A stretch of DNA of 64,000 nt, from positions 30,399,501-30,463,500 of the forward strand of contig OW203987.1 of NCBI GenBank assembly GCA_934047225.1, written 5' to 3'. This document shows positions 34,651 through 45,059 of this stretch, one piece after another. The stretch comes from Ypsolopha sequella. Lineage: Eukaryota; Arthropoda; Insecta; Lepidoptera; Ypsolophidae. The first letter of the stretch is position 1, and each line of letters opens with the position of its first letter. A model generated the notes under the pieces. That model was not told the DNA's origin and ran no database searches. It saw nothing but the letters and a program-made list of their open reading frames with translations. The translations under genes were made by a program, and so were the position numbers.

Positions 34651-34857
34651 TTGCTTAATTCAAAATATAAATACATTTTTACAAGTTCCGAGTAGAACAT
34701 ACCAAAAAAAATGTGCAAATGTATGGGACAGCCCGATTTTGCAATGTACACTTTTTTTGGGAAACGCCCATTTCTCAAAAACGACATTCGCACAGATTCA
34801 AAATTATAAAAATTAACCTATAAAATTAGAAATAAAGTATGACAACAATAAATTTAA

Positions 34858-35142
34858 AGAATCTAAAACGGTTAACTTCTTAGGGATCACTCTAGACAGA
34901 GATATGAATTGGAAAGCCCACGTAAACAAGGTTTGTAAAAAAATTAATAAGTTCGTTTTTGCCCTGTACAGACTGAGGTCGCTAGCAAATGAACAAGGTG
35001 CCCTCAGTGCATATCATGGGTATGTTTCGTCAGTGTTACGGTATGGTCTTATTCTTTGGGGAAAGTCTACAGAAGTAAACAGAGATTTTATCGACCAAAA
35101 GAAATGTGTACGTGCTTTATGTGCCGCAAAACCTGTAAGCCT
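34858..35142 (+). pseudogene. Jockey/CR1-type LINE ORF2 fragment
   Basis: The translation reads KTVNFLGITLDRDMNWKAHV, then KINKFVFALYRLRS, SAYHGYVSSVLRYGLILWG and KKCVRALCAAKP. This is the post-RT region of a jockey/CR1-like ORF2 (LGixxDxxLxWxxHI...YFAYFHSxxxYGIxFWG...QKxxxRxI). It is truncated at both ends and adjoins the repeat starting at 35149. Confidence 0.8.
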
Positions 35143-35148
35143 TTATTT

Positions 35149-35930
35149 AATAGTAGTTTATGCTACAAGGGCGCAAAGGAATAAATTACGAGGACGATTT
35201 AAAACACGAGCGTAGCGAGTAATTTATTGCTTTTACGCCCGTGTATCATACTACATTTTCCAATGCATAGTGTGAGGAAATGAAAACAAATATAATCTTG
35301 TGAACTTTAAATTATAATTGTCTCAAAAGGACTGTATCCAGAGTTGCAGCCTTTAAACAGTGGAAAAAAAAGTATAACGTCTATGGTACACAGGAAAGGT
35401 TGCAGGTTAGCCAACCATTGTAAACAAATAAAAAAAAATAATAATAATAAAGCCCTAGGGCAAAATAATCGACTTTTTGTTCGGTTTTGATGCATGAAAA
35501 GTGGGCCTTTACGAGCAGATGCATTGAAATAGTAGTTTATGCTACAAGGGCGCAAAGGAATAAATTACGAGGACGATTTAAAACACGAGCGTAGCGAGTG
35601 TTTTAAACGTAACCGAGTATTTTATTGCTTTTACGCCCGTGTATCATACTACATTTTTCAATGCATAGTGTGAGGAAATGAAAACAAATATAATCTTGTG
35701 AACTTTAAATTATAATTGGCTCAAAAGGACTGTATCCAGAGCCGTTAAACAGTGGAAAAAAAAAGTATAACGTCTATGGTACACAGGAAAGGCTGCAGGT
35801 TAGCCAACCATTGTAAACAAATTAAAAAAAATAGTAATAATAAAGCCCTAGGGCAAAATAATCGACTTTTTGTTCGGTTTTGATGCATAAAAAAGTGGGC
35901 CTTTACGAGCACATGCATTGAAAAATATTT
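35149..35930 (+). repeat. Two tandem copies of the 'CACGAGCGTAGCGAG' element
   Basis: The same element as at 34050 occurs twice head-to-tail, starting at about 35149 and 35528 (offset about 380 bp), each opening with AGTAGTTTATGCTACAAGGG. The first copy has lost the segment between GCGTAGCGAG and TAATTTATTG. Direct tandem arrangement suggests unequal exchange or insertion next to an existing copy. Confidence 0.7.
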
Positions 35931-37652
35931 AAACTACTTACCTTACAGTGCAGCACAGCCTTACGATAGCTCAGTGGGTTGGGCCGTACTGCACTTTAAT
36001 AGATAGCCGGGTTGTGAAAACTAACAAAAACGCCGCTTATGGACCCAAGGAGTGCAGCCAGGAACTAGGTAGAGTGCCAGATCTTCTGCTTTACTATTTC
36101 CTTTTTGGAATACTGCTCGGAATGTGAATGAATGTGGACGGCGCTCCACCCGTTTTTATAGTAATTTTCCCTTACGCACACATAGGCATTCTACCTCACC
36201 CCCTGGAGCACTATTTTATTATTTATTCATCCTTAATCGTCCTATTTACAAGTAATTCTTATGTCTAACTTATTCTAGATACTTAGGTCTACACATACGT
36301 ACTAAGATCATAACGCTACGACGTCTGGAAGCGGACTGGCGGCCGAAAATGTATTGCGCGGGTATTGATATTACCTCAACCCCCACCTCAGGAGTATAAA
36401 TATGCGCCCTCTATGGCCAACCGTCCTCAGTCTGCTTCCCACCGTCGTACCGCTAACATATCATGCTGTTATACCTATTTACAGATTACTGAGGTATTTC
36501 CTAGCATACCTAAGTATCTAGATTGATGTTTTATAGCTTATCTTATACCTAGGTCTTACTTTAAGACCTAGCTAGGTGTATCAATGAAACAATCATAGAA
36601 AATCATCTTTATTCTGCAAGATCCTAATGCTATCTTGTAACTATTTACTGTGTTGTATTTACTGAGCTATTAACTAAGTTATTTTAATACTTATTCATTT
36701 ATTCTGAGATTCAGATAGCTGTTCTATCTACTTATTCATGCCTATGCTATGTTGCAGCTATCCGAGTAAATAAACACACGGGACTAATTTATTTATTTTT
36801 CTAAACTTAATTATATGCTATTTACATACTTATTTACATGAAAAGTCCGTGATATTTTACTGAAAAACGCGAAAATCTGTGAAAATGCGTCCCATTTTCG
36901 TCGCTAGAGGCGCGTGTGTCTCGTCGTGTACACTTACCATATTTATGTTATATTTTTAAAATTTGTAACTTAAATATAATTTTTTTTTCAAAACGAAGCA
37001 AGGAGCAGCTTTTGGTGCATACATGTTACGATATTCAAATAAATTGACTATCCCATTGAAGAAAAGTGTTCTATATTCCAACAGCTGCTTCCCAATGGCC
37101 ATTGCAATTAACAATTAACAATTTTTTAAAAGGAAACTGTACAACTGGCTCGTCAACAAATGTTTTTATAGTGTTAAGGAATTTTTGACGTACAAAAAAT
37201 AAAATTTAATGTGTTTTTGTACTTGAAAACGAATTTTTGACATGTAATTGATATTGCCATTTTAATTTTATTCAAATTTTTTATATTTTTGACATGTATA
37301 TAAGTTTCGAATATTTTTTAATTTTCATTATTATAATATCCAATGACCTCCATGTTTGTGTATAATTTCTATGTAATAATATAATTGTAAATATTTGCAT
37401 GCCTTCTTGGAATATGTTGGACATTTTAAATATAACAACTGCACTGTATCATATTTGACGCAAATAAAATTATCTTTATCTTATTTTATCGCGCTAAGTG
37501 CTAATGTTATTTAAAAACCTTAAGTTTATTCAAATTCTAATTCAAATAGTTTATTTTGCAAAGTAGGTATATAAAATACACGTTTCACAAGTCAAAATTT
37601 AATCTTATAAAAAAAATATATGTAATAAAATAATAAATGTACATGAACTAGA

Positions 37653-38818
37653 CACTACGGTACACGCGCACCTTTTTTTAACTTGAGTACACGCGTGGCC
37701 TACTATATTAGGCCATTTTGAAATGTCAATAAATTGTTTATTTATAATTGTTTGATTAAAATAATAAATGGAATGGAATAATTATTTATTTTACTTAGTA
37801 TTTTAACTTAGATATGTTATTTAAAATAGTGAACAATCAGCAATTTAGTAAATATCTAAAAAAAATTACAAAAATGGCACTTCTGAGATCAGCATATTTT
37901 TTTTTTTAATTAACACTAAACTTTATGACCATTTGATTTGTTTTCGTAGCATTCAGGACACACTACTGCTTGGTAAACGGGACAAATCCATTTATTGCAA
38001 GTCTTGAACCACTTTTTTGTCGACCGATTTCGGGCTCTCGAGCAGAATGCACATCGAACAAATCGTCCTGTCTTTGGTGTCAAATCTTGTTTGAGACTCT
38101 TGAGCTTTGCTGCTCAAAAGTGCTCCAATTCCAAATTTAAGTCGTCGTGGAAGTGTTTTAATGGATGCCCGACGGATCAAAAGTGGTTTTATCAAATTGA
38201 AGGACAGTTCGTTCAAAAAGTTACGCCTGATAATTTTTTCGGGTGAGGCATTCACTTGGTTGATTACCAGAGTGTTGACTCCAACAATGTTCATCAAATC
38301 AAAAAATAATGTTAGTGGCTATCGACGGCTGTTACGCAGAACACTATACACTTGACTGGACTAGAAGTAGACTGGACCCCGTCTTCGGGATGCTAGCTGA
38401 TGTTTCGTCAGATTCACCCAACCTTACCTCTTCATTTTCCTGGAGTTCTCACTCAAGAACTAGGGCCTGTAAGTCTGGTTAAAATAACAGTTATTTGATA
38501 AACATACAAATATATATACATGTTATAACTGGAGATCATTATTTTAGCGTTATAAATCGATAATACACGAAAAACTACTTACCTGATTTTGATACACCGA
38601 TACACGCGCGGATACTTTAGTAGGCCCGCGCTTTTATCGCCAAATATCTCGAACGTGCGTTTACGCATACGCAGGGACCGGGCAGGGTACTGAGATTGCT
38701 ACAAATATAATAGACGAGGCTTACCTGGAATCGCTAGCTTCTAGCGCGCAAAACTAAAAAGTTACCACAAAAAAAGTAACCCTGGTCTACTATAGTAGGC
38801 CACGCGTGTACTCTAGTG
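37653..38818 (-). mobile_element. piggyBac-type element, internally deleted
   Basis: The terminal repeats are CACTACGGTACACGCG on the left and CGCGTGTACTCTAGTG on the right (complement CACTAGAGTACACGCG). The element sits exactly at the TTAA of the empty site seen at 50426-50800. TTAA is present on the right (38819-38822) but absent on the left, so one copy of the duplication has been lost. TTAA targeting plus the Cys-rich C-terminus of a piggyBac transposase inside identify the superfamily. At 1166 bp it is too short for a full transposase (about 1.8 kb of coding sequence). Confidence 0.82.
37930..38355 (-). pseudogene. piggyBac transposase C-terminal fragment
   Basis: On the minus strand one frame carries a C-terminal alpha-helical part (DLMNIVGVNTLVINQVNASP, IIRRNFLNELSFNLIKPLLI). 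A neighbouring frame carries a cross-brace Cys-rich tail (GRFVRCAFCSRARNRSTKKW, then TCNKWICP and VVCPECYENKSNGHKV before a stop near 37922). This is the usual end of piggyBac transposases. The frame change near 38070, in-frame stops upstream and the missing catalytic D-D-D region show it is dead. Confidence 0.8.
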
Positions 38819-39774
38819 TTAAAGGTTTATTTAATTTATGTAGCAATATATATATACAATTAAAATTATAGGTAAAATATATATTATGTTAGGTGAAATC
38901 CAATAAACCGCCCGAACCCACACCGGAGACCCGGCCAGGGACCAGGAACAAGGTTCAATGATCACCAACCGAGCCCCCAGCACGAATCCAGGCGGCCGAC
39001 CAAATCCCATCCTATATACTACATACTAATAAGGTTACATATATAAATACATGCCTACCTCCATGATTGATCCTTATCACCTGAAGCTAAAAATTTCGCT
39101 ACTATAACAACTTCTTATATCTTTAAGAAGTCTAATTTTTGTTGGGTTAGATTTAGTTTTAAAATTACCACGTATTTCTACGCATTGTTAAACAGGGTGC
39201 CAAGGAAAAATTATTGTACCTGTCAAATGTGTCACCTGACACACAAAATTCAAGGCTAGCTCACCTTGGGGACCGTTAGGTACATAACTTGATTTTTAAA
39301 CTTGTTTTGAAAATAAATACATTTTTCATTTCAATTTTCAGTGCTGAAAATATTTTATCATGCGAGACATACGTCTTGTTAACCTCTGACACATTCCCAT
39401 TTTTGTTTTTGTCCCTCACTCTTACAGTCAAATCTTTTGCACAAAACTGACCAACAACACCAATATGAAAGAGAAAATGAAAAAAAAAATAAAGTCGCTT
39501 TTCTTAGTCAGATAAAGTATAAGTCTAACGAGATGTGTGTTATTTATTTAACTGAAAAATATGTAGGTTATCTTCACAAATTATGAACTAAAGCTACTTG
39601 TGTGTGAAGTAATGCTGCAAAATATGTTTTCATAACTTTGTTTATAAACGAAATAACTTTAACTGAAAGTTTTTCTCAATTAGTAATGCAGTTTGGCAGA
39701 ATTGTTTTTTATTATGTAAAAACTGTCTTATAAACTTCAATTGTAATAACAAGTTTATTTCACATTTTTTACAG

Positions 39775-41241
39775 CCCACTTTACTGACCACATCATCTGG
39801 TGCACCGGTAGAAGCTAAAGATATTTCCTCTATCAATAAAGAAATACTCACTAATCAATTTGCCTTTGAATTGATCAAGCACTTCGGCTACGAAAAAATA
39901 CCTACCAGAAGAATGATTCCAAAAGGTACCGGAGCTTTCGGATACTTTGAGGTAACCAACGATGTAACAATGTTTACAAAAGCAAGATTGTTCGAAAAAA
40001 TTGGAAAAATTACTCCTATTGTCGTTCGAATGGGAACTTCTCAAGCTGAAAATGGTGGAACCGATTTTGAGACACTTAGTATGAGAGGATTTTCTCTTAA
40101 ATTCTACACTGAAGATGGTAACTTGGATGTTTTAAACATTCAGATACCAGTATTTTTCTACAGAGATCCAGTACTCTTCACGTTATTTTCTAGAGCACTG
40201 AGAAGAAACCCTAAAACATATTTAAAGGACTATACTGCTGTTTTCGATTTAATTTCAAATAATCCCCAAGGCCTTCATTCTTTTCTTTGGATGGCCTCTG
40301 AATTTGGGCTTCCAAGAGGATTCCGAAGAATGAATGGGTTTCCAATTCATGTGTATGAAATTTATAACAAAAATGGTGAAAGGTTTTATGCTAAATTCAA
40401 GTTTCTTACTGAACTTGGCTATGACAGTTTTACTTTAGAAGAATGTGCGCAGTTAAATATTGTGGATCCTGATTTTTATATTCGAGACATACACAACAGC
40501 ATTGCGAATGGAAATTATCCTACTTGGAGACTGGAAATGGATGTGATGTCAGAAAGTGGTATCAAGTCAGTTGATTTCGATCCATTTGATGTGACTAGAC
40601 TTTGGAAGAACGGGACTTATCAAACTTTTACTATTGGACGCGTAGTTCTTAACAGAAACGTTGATAATCACTTTGCACAAGTGGAATGTTCTGCTTATAA
40701 TCCCGCCAATCTCGTGCCAGGAATTATGGGTCCTCTTGATCATCTTTTTAAAGGACGTATTATTGCTTACGCTGCTGGTCAGATAAATAGTCTTGGCATT
40801 AACAGAAACAATATTATAGTGAATCACCCAATATCAGAAGTCAACACTTACCTACGTGATGGTAACCCTCCTGTTCTAGATAACATGAGAGATGTACCTT
40901 CTTACTTCCCTAACTCTTTTAATGGACCACAACCGTATATTGATTATGCCAGGCCTCTGGAGCCATTGAGGATTGTAGAAAATAATACAATTGACCTACA
41001 ACCAGCCAGGGAATTCTACAGATTACAAACTAAGACCCCTGCACAGAAACAGAGACTTATCGATAATATTATAGACTATATCATCCGTGTGCCTCATCCA
41101 ACACAAGACAAGTTCATAAACTTGTTGTTCAGAGTAGATGAAGACTTTGGGACAAGATTCAGACAAGCTTTAGCGATAGCTAAAGAGACGAGAAGGGAGC
41201 CAAGTGTTGTGGAAGATATTCCCAAACGATTTGAATTTTAA
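39775..41241 (+). CDS. Catalase-like gene A, exon 2: secreted catalase homologue lacking distal catalytic residues
   Basis: Exon 2 (489 codons including stop) joins exon 1 in phase 0 to give a 532-residue protein, against about 500-530 for ordinary catalases. The catalase fold is recognisable throughout: KGTGAFGYFEVTND, RGFSLKFYTEDGN, PVFFYRDPVLF, RMNGFPIH, SFDPFDVTRLWK-like and PGIMGPLDHLFKGR blocks. Numbering from exon 1, the distal His (human His75) is Ile92, the distal Asn148 is Ile166, and Ser114 is Gly131. The proximal pair Arg372 and Tyr376 (human Arg354/Tyr358) is kept, so haem could still bind. The propionate-side Arg365 is Ser383, and the PROSITE proximal signature is broken (RIIAYAAGQ). 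A signal peptide and no peroxisomal C-terminus (ends KRFEF) suggest secretion. Catalase activity is not expected; a haem-binding, structural or peroxidase-like role is inference. Confidence 0.93.
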   Translation, partial: PTLLTTSSGAPVEAKDISSINKEILTNQFAFELIKHFGYEKIPTRRMIPKGTGAFGYFEVTNDVTMFTKARLFEKIGKITPIVVRMGTSQAENGGTDFETLSMRGFSLKFYTEDGNLDVLNIQIPVFFYRDPVLFTLFSRALRRNPKTYLKDYTAVFDLISNNPQGLHSFLWMASEFGLPRGFRRMNGFPIHVYEIYNKNGERFYAKFKFLTELGYDSFTLEECAQLNIVDPDFYIRDIHNSIANGNYPTWRLEMDVMSESGIKSVDFDPFDVTRLWKNGTYQTFTIGRVVLNRNVDNHFAQVECSAYNPANLVPGIMGPLDHLFKGRIIAYAAGQINSLGINRNNIIVNHPISEVNTYLRDGNPPVLDNMRDVPSYFPNSFNGPQPYIDYARPLEPLRIVENNTIDLQPAREFYRLQTKTPAQKQRLIDNIIDYIIRVPHPTQDKFINLLFRVDEDFGTRFRQALAIAKETRREPSVVEDIPKRFEF

Positions 41242-41247
41242 ATAATT

Positions 41248-41600
41248 ACTAGCTTTTGCTTTTGCCCACGGCTTTGTCTGCGTGGTTTCGTTTGCATTTT
41301 CCCGAAATAAAAAGTCACTTATGTCAATTTCCGGCCCATAAACTATCTCTATGCACAAAATCACGTCGATCCGTTGCTCCATCGCTGCTTGAAAGAAGGA
41401 CAAAAGTACATACCAACAAACACACGTTCGCGAATCACCTCTTAAATTACTTTCCATTTAAATTGAAAGACCTTATATAAATAATGATTTTATATAATTT
41501 ATTTCTTATTATTAAAAATTTGGTACCTGAAACATTTGTGCAAAGTTTCAGCCTGATCTGTTCAGAAGTGGTTCCGATTGATGGTGGTACAGATAATATA
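41248..41600 (+). repeat. Dispersed retroposon fragment abutting the gene A stop codon
   Basis: It begins ACTAGCTTTTGCTTTTGCCC, six bases after the TAA at 41239-41241, and belongs to the same family as 63530 (CTTTTGCCCGCGGCTTCG). Downstream parts (GCAAAGTTTCAGCCTGATCT) fit the body of that abundant family. The first AATAAA after the stop (41306-41311) lies inside it, so the mRNA end of gene A may be supplied by the insertion. Confidence 0.6.
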
Positions 41601-42076
41601 AGATGGCGGTTACATATACATCACCAACTTAACTTGGCACCTACAATCTTTTAAACTCCATATATCTAAGCGTCTAATTAAGTTAGTCTTTAATAACTTT
41701 ATAATAATTAAATATAAGTAAGTAATTTTCTAAATTTTTCCTTTGTAAATGCTCAATGATCTACCTTTGTGCCTAATTTTGAGTTTCTATGCTTCGTGGA
41801 AGTGCTTTAAGTTTTATATGAGTGAGTGAGTCAGTCAATGATACAATTAGCTATTTTTGGACGTGAATATCTCAAGCTTTATAAAAGATTAATTTATGAA
41901 ATTTTGAATTTTAGATAAATTTGGGGATCGTAACATGCAAGCAGAGTTTCAATTTCGTAAGTCCAGTAGGAAATTACCTATGGGCAGCTTAAAAGTAGCT
42001 CAAAATGGTTCCTGCCGCGCGTCTAGATTTTTAGTTTAATATTTTAGTAAGGAAGCGAATTCATGCATAAAAAGAT
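41601..42076. other. Non-coding, nothing recognised
   Basis: AT-rich sequence with a short (GAGT)n tract at about 41821-41835. It may be a continuation of the retroposon fragment to its left (GATTAATTTATGAAATTTTG style), but I see no definable end. Confidence 0.3.
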
Positions 42077-42473
42077 TTATACTACACCTGCTCGGAAAAT
42101 ACCTTCTTACTTTTTTGAAAACGATGCAGAAAATACGTCATTACTGTCATATAAATATGCGGGCGGAAAAAGTGTATGAAAATTCATTGTTAACGTGCTT
42201 GAGCGGGCAGAAAAGGTATATGCAAATCCTTTGTTAACGTGCTGTTCTTTTTTTAAATAACATAAAGAATGAGCAAGTGGCCAAGTGGCCAGTATTATTT
42301 TGCGAACTCTTACATAAAACTCGAAAAATGATACTGGCCACTTGCTTTTCCTGTACATAATAAAAAATAAGAAGGAAATAAAAAGTGACAATCGCACGCG
42401 AGTCAGTCGGTTTCTTTTATTGTATCTTGATTAAAAGTAAAATTATATTATTTCCTCGCAGGTGTAGTATAAA
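42077..42473. mobile_element. TIR element with an internal duplication
   Basis: The ends TTTATACTACACCTGCTCGG and the complement of CTCGCAGGTGTAGTATAAA form terminal inverted repeats of about 23 bp with two mismatches. Inside, a segment ending TTGTTAACGTGCT occurs twice (about 42186 and 42230), and ACTGGCCACTTG has an inverted partner near 42280. It is about 397 bp and non-coding. Confidence 0.55.
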
Positions 42474-43170
42474 GCACTATGTATCACTCGGGAGAAAGTG
42501 CGATTCCCAACCCGTGTGTATTGAGGCCCTTGGCTTCACCTCGGGCCTCAAACTACACCCTCGTTGGTAATCTTCCCCTTTCTTCCCTCGGTGAACAATG
42601 TACTATTAGTCACTTAAAATGACAACGTTTTTAACACTTTCCCAAATCATTGTTTTTGAAATAAAAAGATTTTTGAAAATTAAATGTTTATTTTTGTGTT
42701 TTTTTAGTTTTTATCATTTTATTTTACATATTTTGATGTCTGCACTGCTGCACCCTACCAGCTATCGTGCTTTGTAAATATCAGCTTACAGAAAAAATGT
42801 AACATATTATTTACTACCCTGTAAAATATTTCCAAAATCGTCGTGTTTATTAAAAAGGAACCCTAAGATAACGAGTAAAGCAGCTGTAAGCAAGAAATAA
42901 TAAAAACCTTTATTTTCTTAATATTAAAATAATGAACGTTATTTTCATAGGTAAAAGTACCACGTAAAAATTTTTCTGATGTCTTGGTAAATTAAACAAC
43001 TATTTTTGTCTGAAAATGATCATATTTTTTAATCCCTTAGTTAAAGTAGATATAAGTAATTTGTATAGTATAAGTTTTATGTTAAAATTTCTTCTTTGTC
43101 ACGAAGACAGGAAATCATGAGGGCGCGTGGGCCGAGTTGACGACACAGCGTCGGAGTATATCCACGATAG

Positions 43171-43233
43171 CTTAGTTAGGCAATACTGCTTCAAACATAG
43201 GTGATATGATTGAAGCAGTATTGCCTAACTGAG
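43171..43233 (+). other. Short 24-bp hairpin resembling a small-RNA precursor
   Basis: The left arm 43171-43194 and right arm 43210-43233 pair over 24 bp with a single G-U wobble, separated by a 15-nt loop. The left arm begins with GATAGCTTAGTTAGGC, again an A-box-like tRNA fragment, so it may be a foldback of a SINE head rather than a miRNA gene. It sits 10 bp from the larger palindrome at 43244. Confidence 0.6.
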
Positions 43234-43243
43234 TTTTTATGTT

Positions 43244-43606
43244 AAATAAAATAAACTTTTAACAAAAAAATAGCAACCGACTTCAATAGTAACAGCAGTC
43301 ATTCACTAAAAAGTTAATAATAATTCTATAAATACCGATGGTACCGAAGCAACACTTTTGCCGACTTCTTTCTTCCTGAAACGTTATGTTATCTAGAAGT
43401 CGGCGTTCTTATATTGGTTTCTATGTTGCTATATCGTAGGAAATACGCCGACTTCTAGATAACATAATGTTTCAGGAAAAAGAAGTCGGCAAAAGTGTTG
43501 CTTCGGTACCATCGGTCTTTATAGAATTATTATTAACTTTTTAGTGAATGACTGCTGTTACTATTGAAGTCGGTTGCTATTTTTTTGTTAAAAGTTTATT
43601 TTATTT
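43244..43606. repeat. Long near-perfect palindrome (about 163-bp arms, 38-nt loop)
   Basis: The arms 43244-43406 and 43445-43606 differ at about three positions by eye. The interior repeats GACTTC/GAAGTC blocks (ACCGACTTCAATAG, GCCGACTTC). The ACCGACTTCAA start matches the style of the lepidopteran repeat that follows at 43735-44400. There is no ORF. If transcribed, it would form a stable dsRNA hairpin. Confidence 0.8.
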
Positions 43607-43734
43607 CACATTTTTTAGTGTTGCTGGGTTAAATTGTGAGGTATAGGTAGTTCTTGCAAACGTGGTGTAAAAATAAAACGAAGTTCAAGTGAGTATAAGT
43701 AGCCATGTTTGAGTAGCTTCCTGCTATAAGCACC

Positions 43735-44400
43735 CTAACACAACATGATTACCGCAATCTCGAGTTATGTGCTGTCATCCGTTGAAGAGTTCTACGGTGA
43801 TGAAGCCAAGATCGAAATTCAGGTGGGTACACTGGCAATTTTCAGCAATGCCCTGCAATGAGCACCCTAACACAAACTGGTTGCCGCAATCTAAAGTTAT
43901 GTGCTGTCATCCGTTGAGGAGTTCTATGGTGATGAAGCCAGGATCGAAGGTCAGGTGGGTATTCTGATAATCTCCAAGTTATACCCTTGAACCAGCACCC
44001 TAAAGCAGTGATTGCCGCAATCTCGAGTTATGTGCTCTGATCCGTTGAAGAGTTCTATGGTGAATATGTTGATGAAGCCAGGATCGAAGGTCAGGTGGAA
44101 GGATGTCAATTTTCAAGTAATACCTTGTAATCAGCACCCAAGTACATAGCGATTGCCTCAATTCCGAGAGATATGCTGTCATTTTCTGAGGAGTTCCACT
44201 GCCTTTCTCTGAAGACCTTCATCAGATCATGACCAAACCTAAAATGGGACCTACCTGGAAGTATACTCTTTCAAACAAAAAAAGAATTGTTCAAATCGGT
44301 TGGGAAATGACGGAGTTATGGAGTAACAACGCCAAAAAAAAAAAAAAAACATACAGTCGAATTGAGAACCACCTCCTTTTTTAAATTCGGTTAAAAAAAA
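43735..44400 (+). repeat. Lepidopteran-type dispersed repeat with about 3.5 internal ~125-bp units
   Basis: The phrase GCACCCTAACACAA...GCAATCT...TATGTGCTGTCATCCGTTGA...GATGAAGCCA recurs at about 43730, 43860, 43995 and, more diverged, 44135. The 3' portion (CTTCATCAGATCATGACCAA, AAATGACGGAGTTATGGAGT, an A-tract, then ACATACAGTCGAATTGAGAA and CC) is a segment I know as widespread in moth and butterfly genomes. It is probably a non-autonomous retroposon or Helitron-like element; the class is uncertain. Confidence 0.65.
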
Positions 44401-44469
44401 GACTTGATCTTCCTAAGTTTTTTGCTCTTCTTCTTAGCAAGACTAATCGAATAAGCGAAAGTAGGCATG

Positions 44470-45055
44470 TATTTATATACGTAACCTATTAAGATAGGAT
44501 TTGGTCGGCCGCCTGGATCGTGCTGGGGGCTCGGTTCGTGATCATTGAACCTTGTTCCTGATCCCTGGCCGAGTCCCCGGTATGGATTCGGGCGGTTGAT
44601 TGGATTTCACTTTGTATAATATATATTTTACCTATAATTTTAATCGTATATATAACGTGTAACAGAAAGGTGTAACCATATTTGAAGAGCTTATTCAGTC
44701 AATGGTATAGAACAACTTTTTAGTATGGAACGAAACCTGTATATCGAAAAAATTGTTTTACTGTTTCATAGAAAAATGCAATGCTGTTCGGCCAAAATGT
44801 ATGGAAAGGCAGTTTTTTTTTGAGATTTCAGGGTGGCTCCATAGTAAAAGTTGTTCTTTACCATTAACTGAATAAGCTCTTTAAATATGGTTACACCTTT
44901 TTGTTACACGCTGTATATTGCTACATAAAATAAATGAACATTTAATTAAGTTCATGTACATTTATTTTATTACATATATTTTAATAGGATTAAATTTGAC
45001 TTGTAAAAACTGTATTGTAAATATTTTGCAAAAAAAAAAACTATTTGAATTTCAG
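44470..45055 (+). mobile_element. Retroposon with (TTGAAT)-type tail, split by MITE copy 2
   Basis: The head (GGATTTGGTCGGCCGCCTGG, GGGGGCTCGGTTCGTGATCA) and tail (TTTTGCAAAAAAAAAACTATTTGAAT) match the minus-strand copies at 37530 and 50426. It is interrupted at about 44652-44921 by a palindromic MITE, and the sequence resumes as TATTGCTACATAAAATAAAT. Confidence 0.65.
44652..44921. mobile_element. Palindromic MITE, copy 2 (nested in retroposon)
   Basis: CGTGTAACAGAAAGGTGTAA at the left and TTACACCTTTTTGTTACACG at the right form the same long TIR as copy 1 (16313-16583). The flanking TATATA/GTATAT is compatible with a TA duplication, although the AT-rich context makes this uncertain. Because it interrupts another repeat, its boundaries can be read by comparison with the intact copy at 50426. 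Confidence 0.75.
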
Positions 45056-45059
45056 TATC

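Larger units (their letters stand above)
37530..39065 (-). mobile_element. Retroposon with (TTGAAT)-type tail, split by a piggyBac-type element
   Basis: The left piece (37530-37652) and right piece (38819-39065) are continuous in the uninterrupted copy at 50426-50800, where AACTAGATTAAAGG is intact. The head, on the minus strand, includes GGTCTCCGGTGTGGGTTCGG and GGGGCTCGGTTGGTGATCA. No protein is encoded in it, so it may be a SINE or the 3' end of a LINE. Confidence 0.7.
32315..39774 (+). other. Intron 1 of catalase-like gene A (7.46 kb), filled with mobile DNA
   Basis: It runs from GTATAT at 32315 to CACATTTTTTACAG at 39761-39774. Gene B's corresponding intron is only 1.25 kb. The difference is accounted for largely by insertions: LINE and SINE fragments (33240-33700), a repeated element (34050-34430, 35149-35930), a jockey-type LINE fragment (34858-35142) and a retroposon carrying a piggyBac-type element (37530-39065). 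Stretches 32340-33240 and 35950-37525 hold AT-rich sequence with no recognised gene, apart from a SINE-head-like piece near 35963 (GATAGCTCAGTGGGTTGGGC) and a LINE-tail-like end near 37440-37500. Confidence 0.65.

Noticed and set aside
40567..40827. Minus-strand frame of 86 codons inside gene A exon 2
   Set aside because: It is a shadow of the catalase-like coding strand, with no independent features.
42727..43235. Possible miRNA gene for the hairpin at 43171-43233
   Set aside because: Not annotated as ncRNA, because its 5' arm is A-box-like and it adjoins a larger palindrome, which fits mobile DNA equally well. Kept as a finding.
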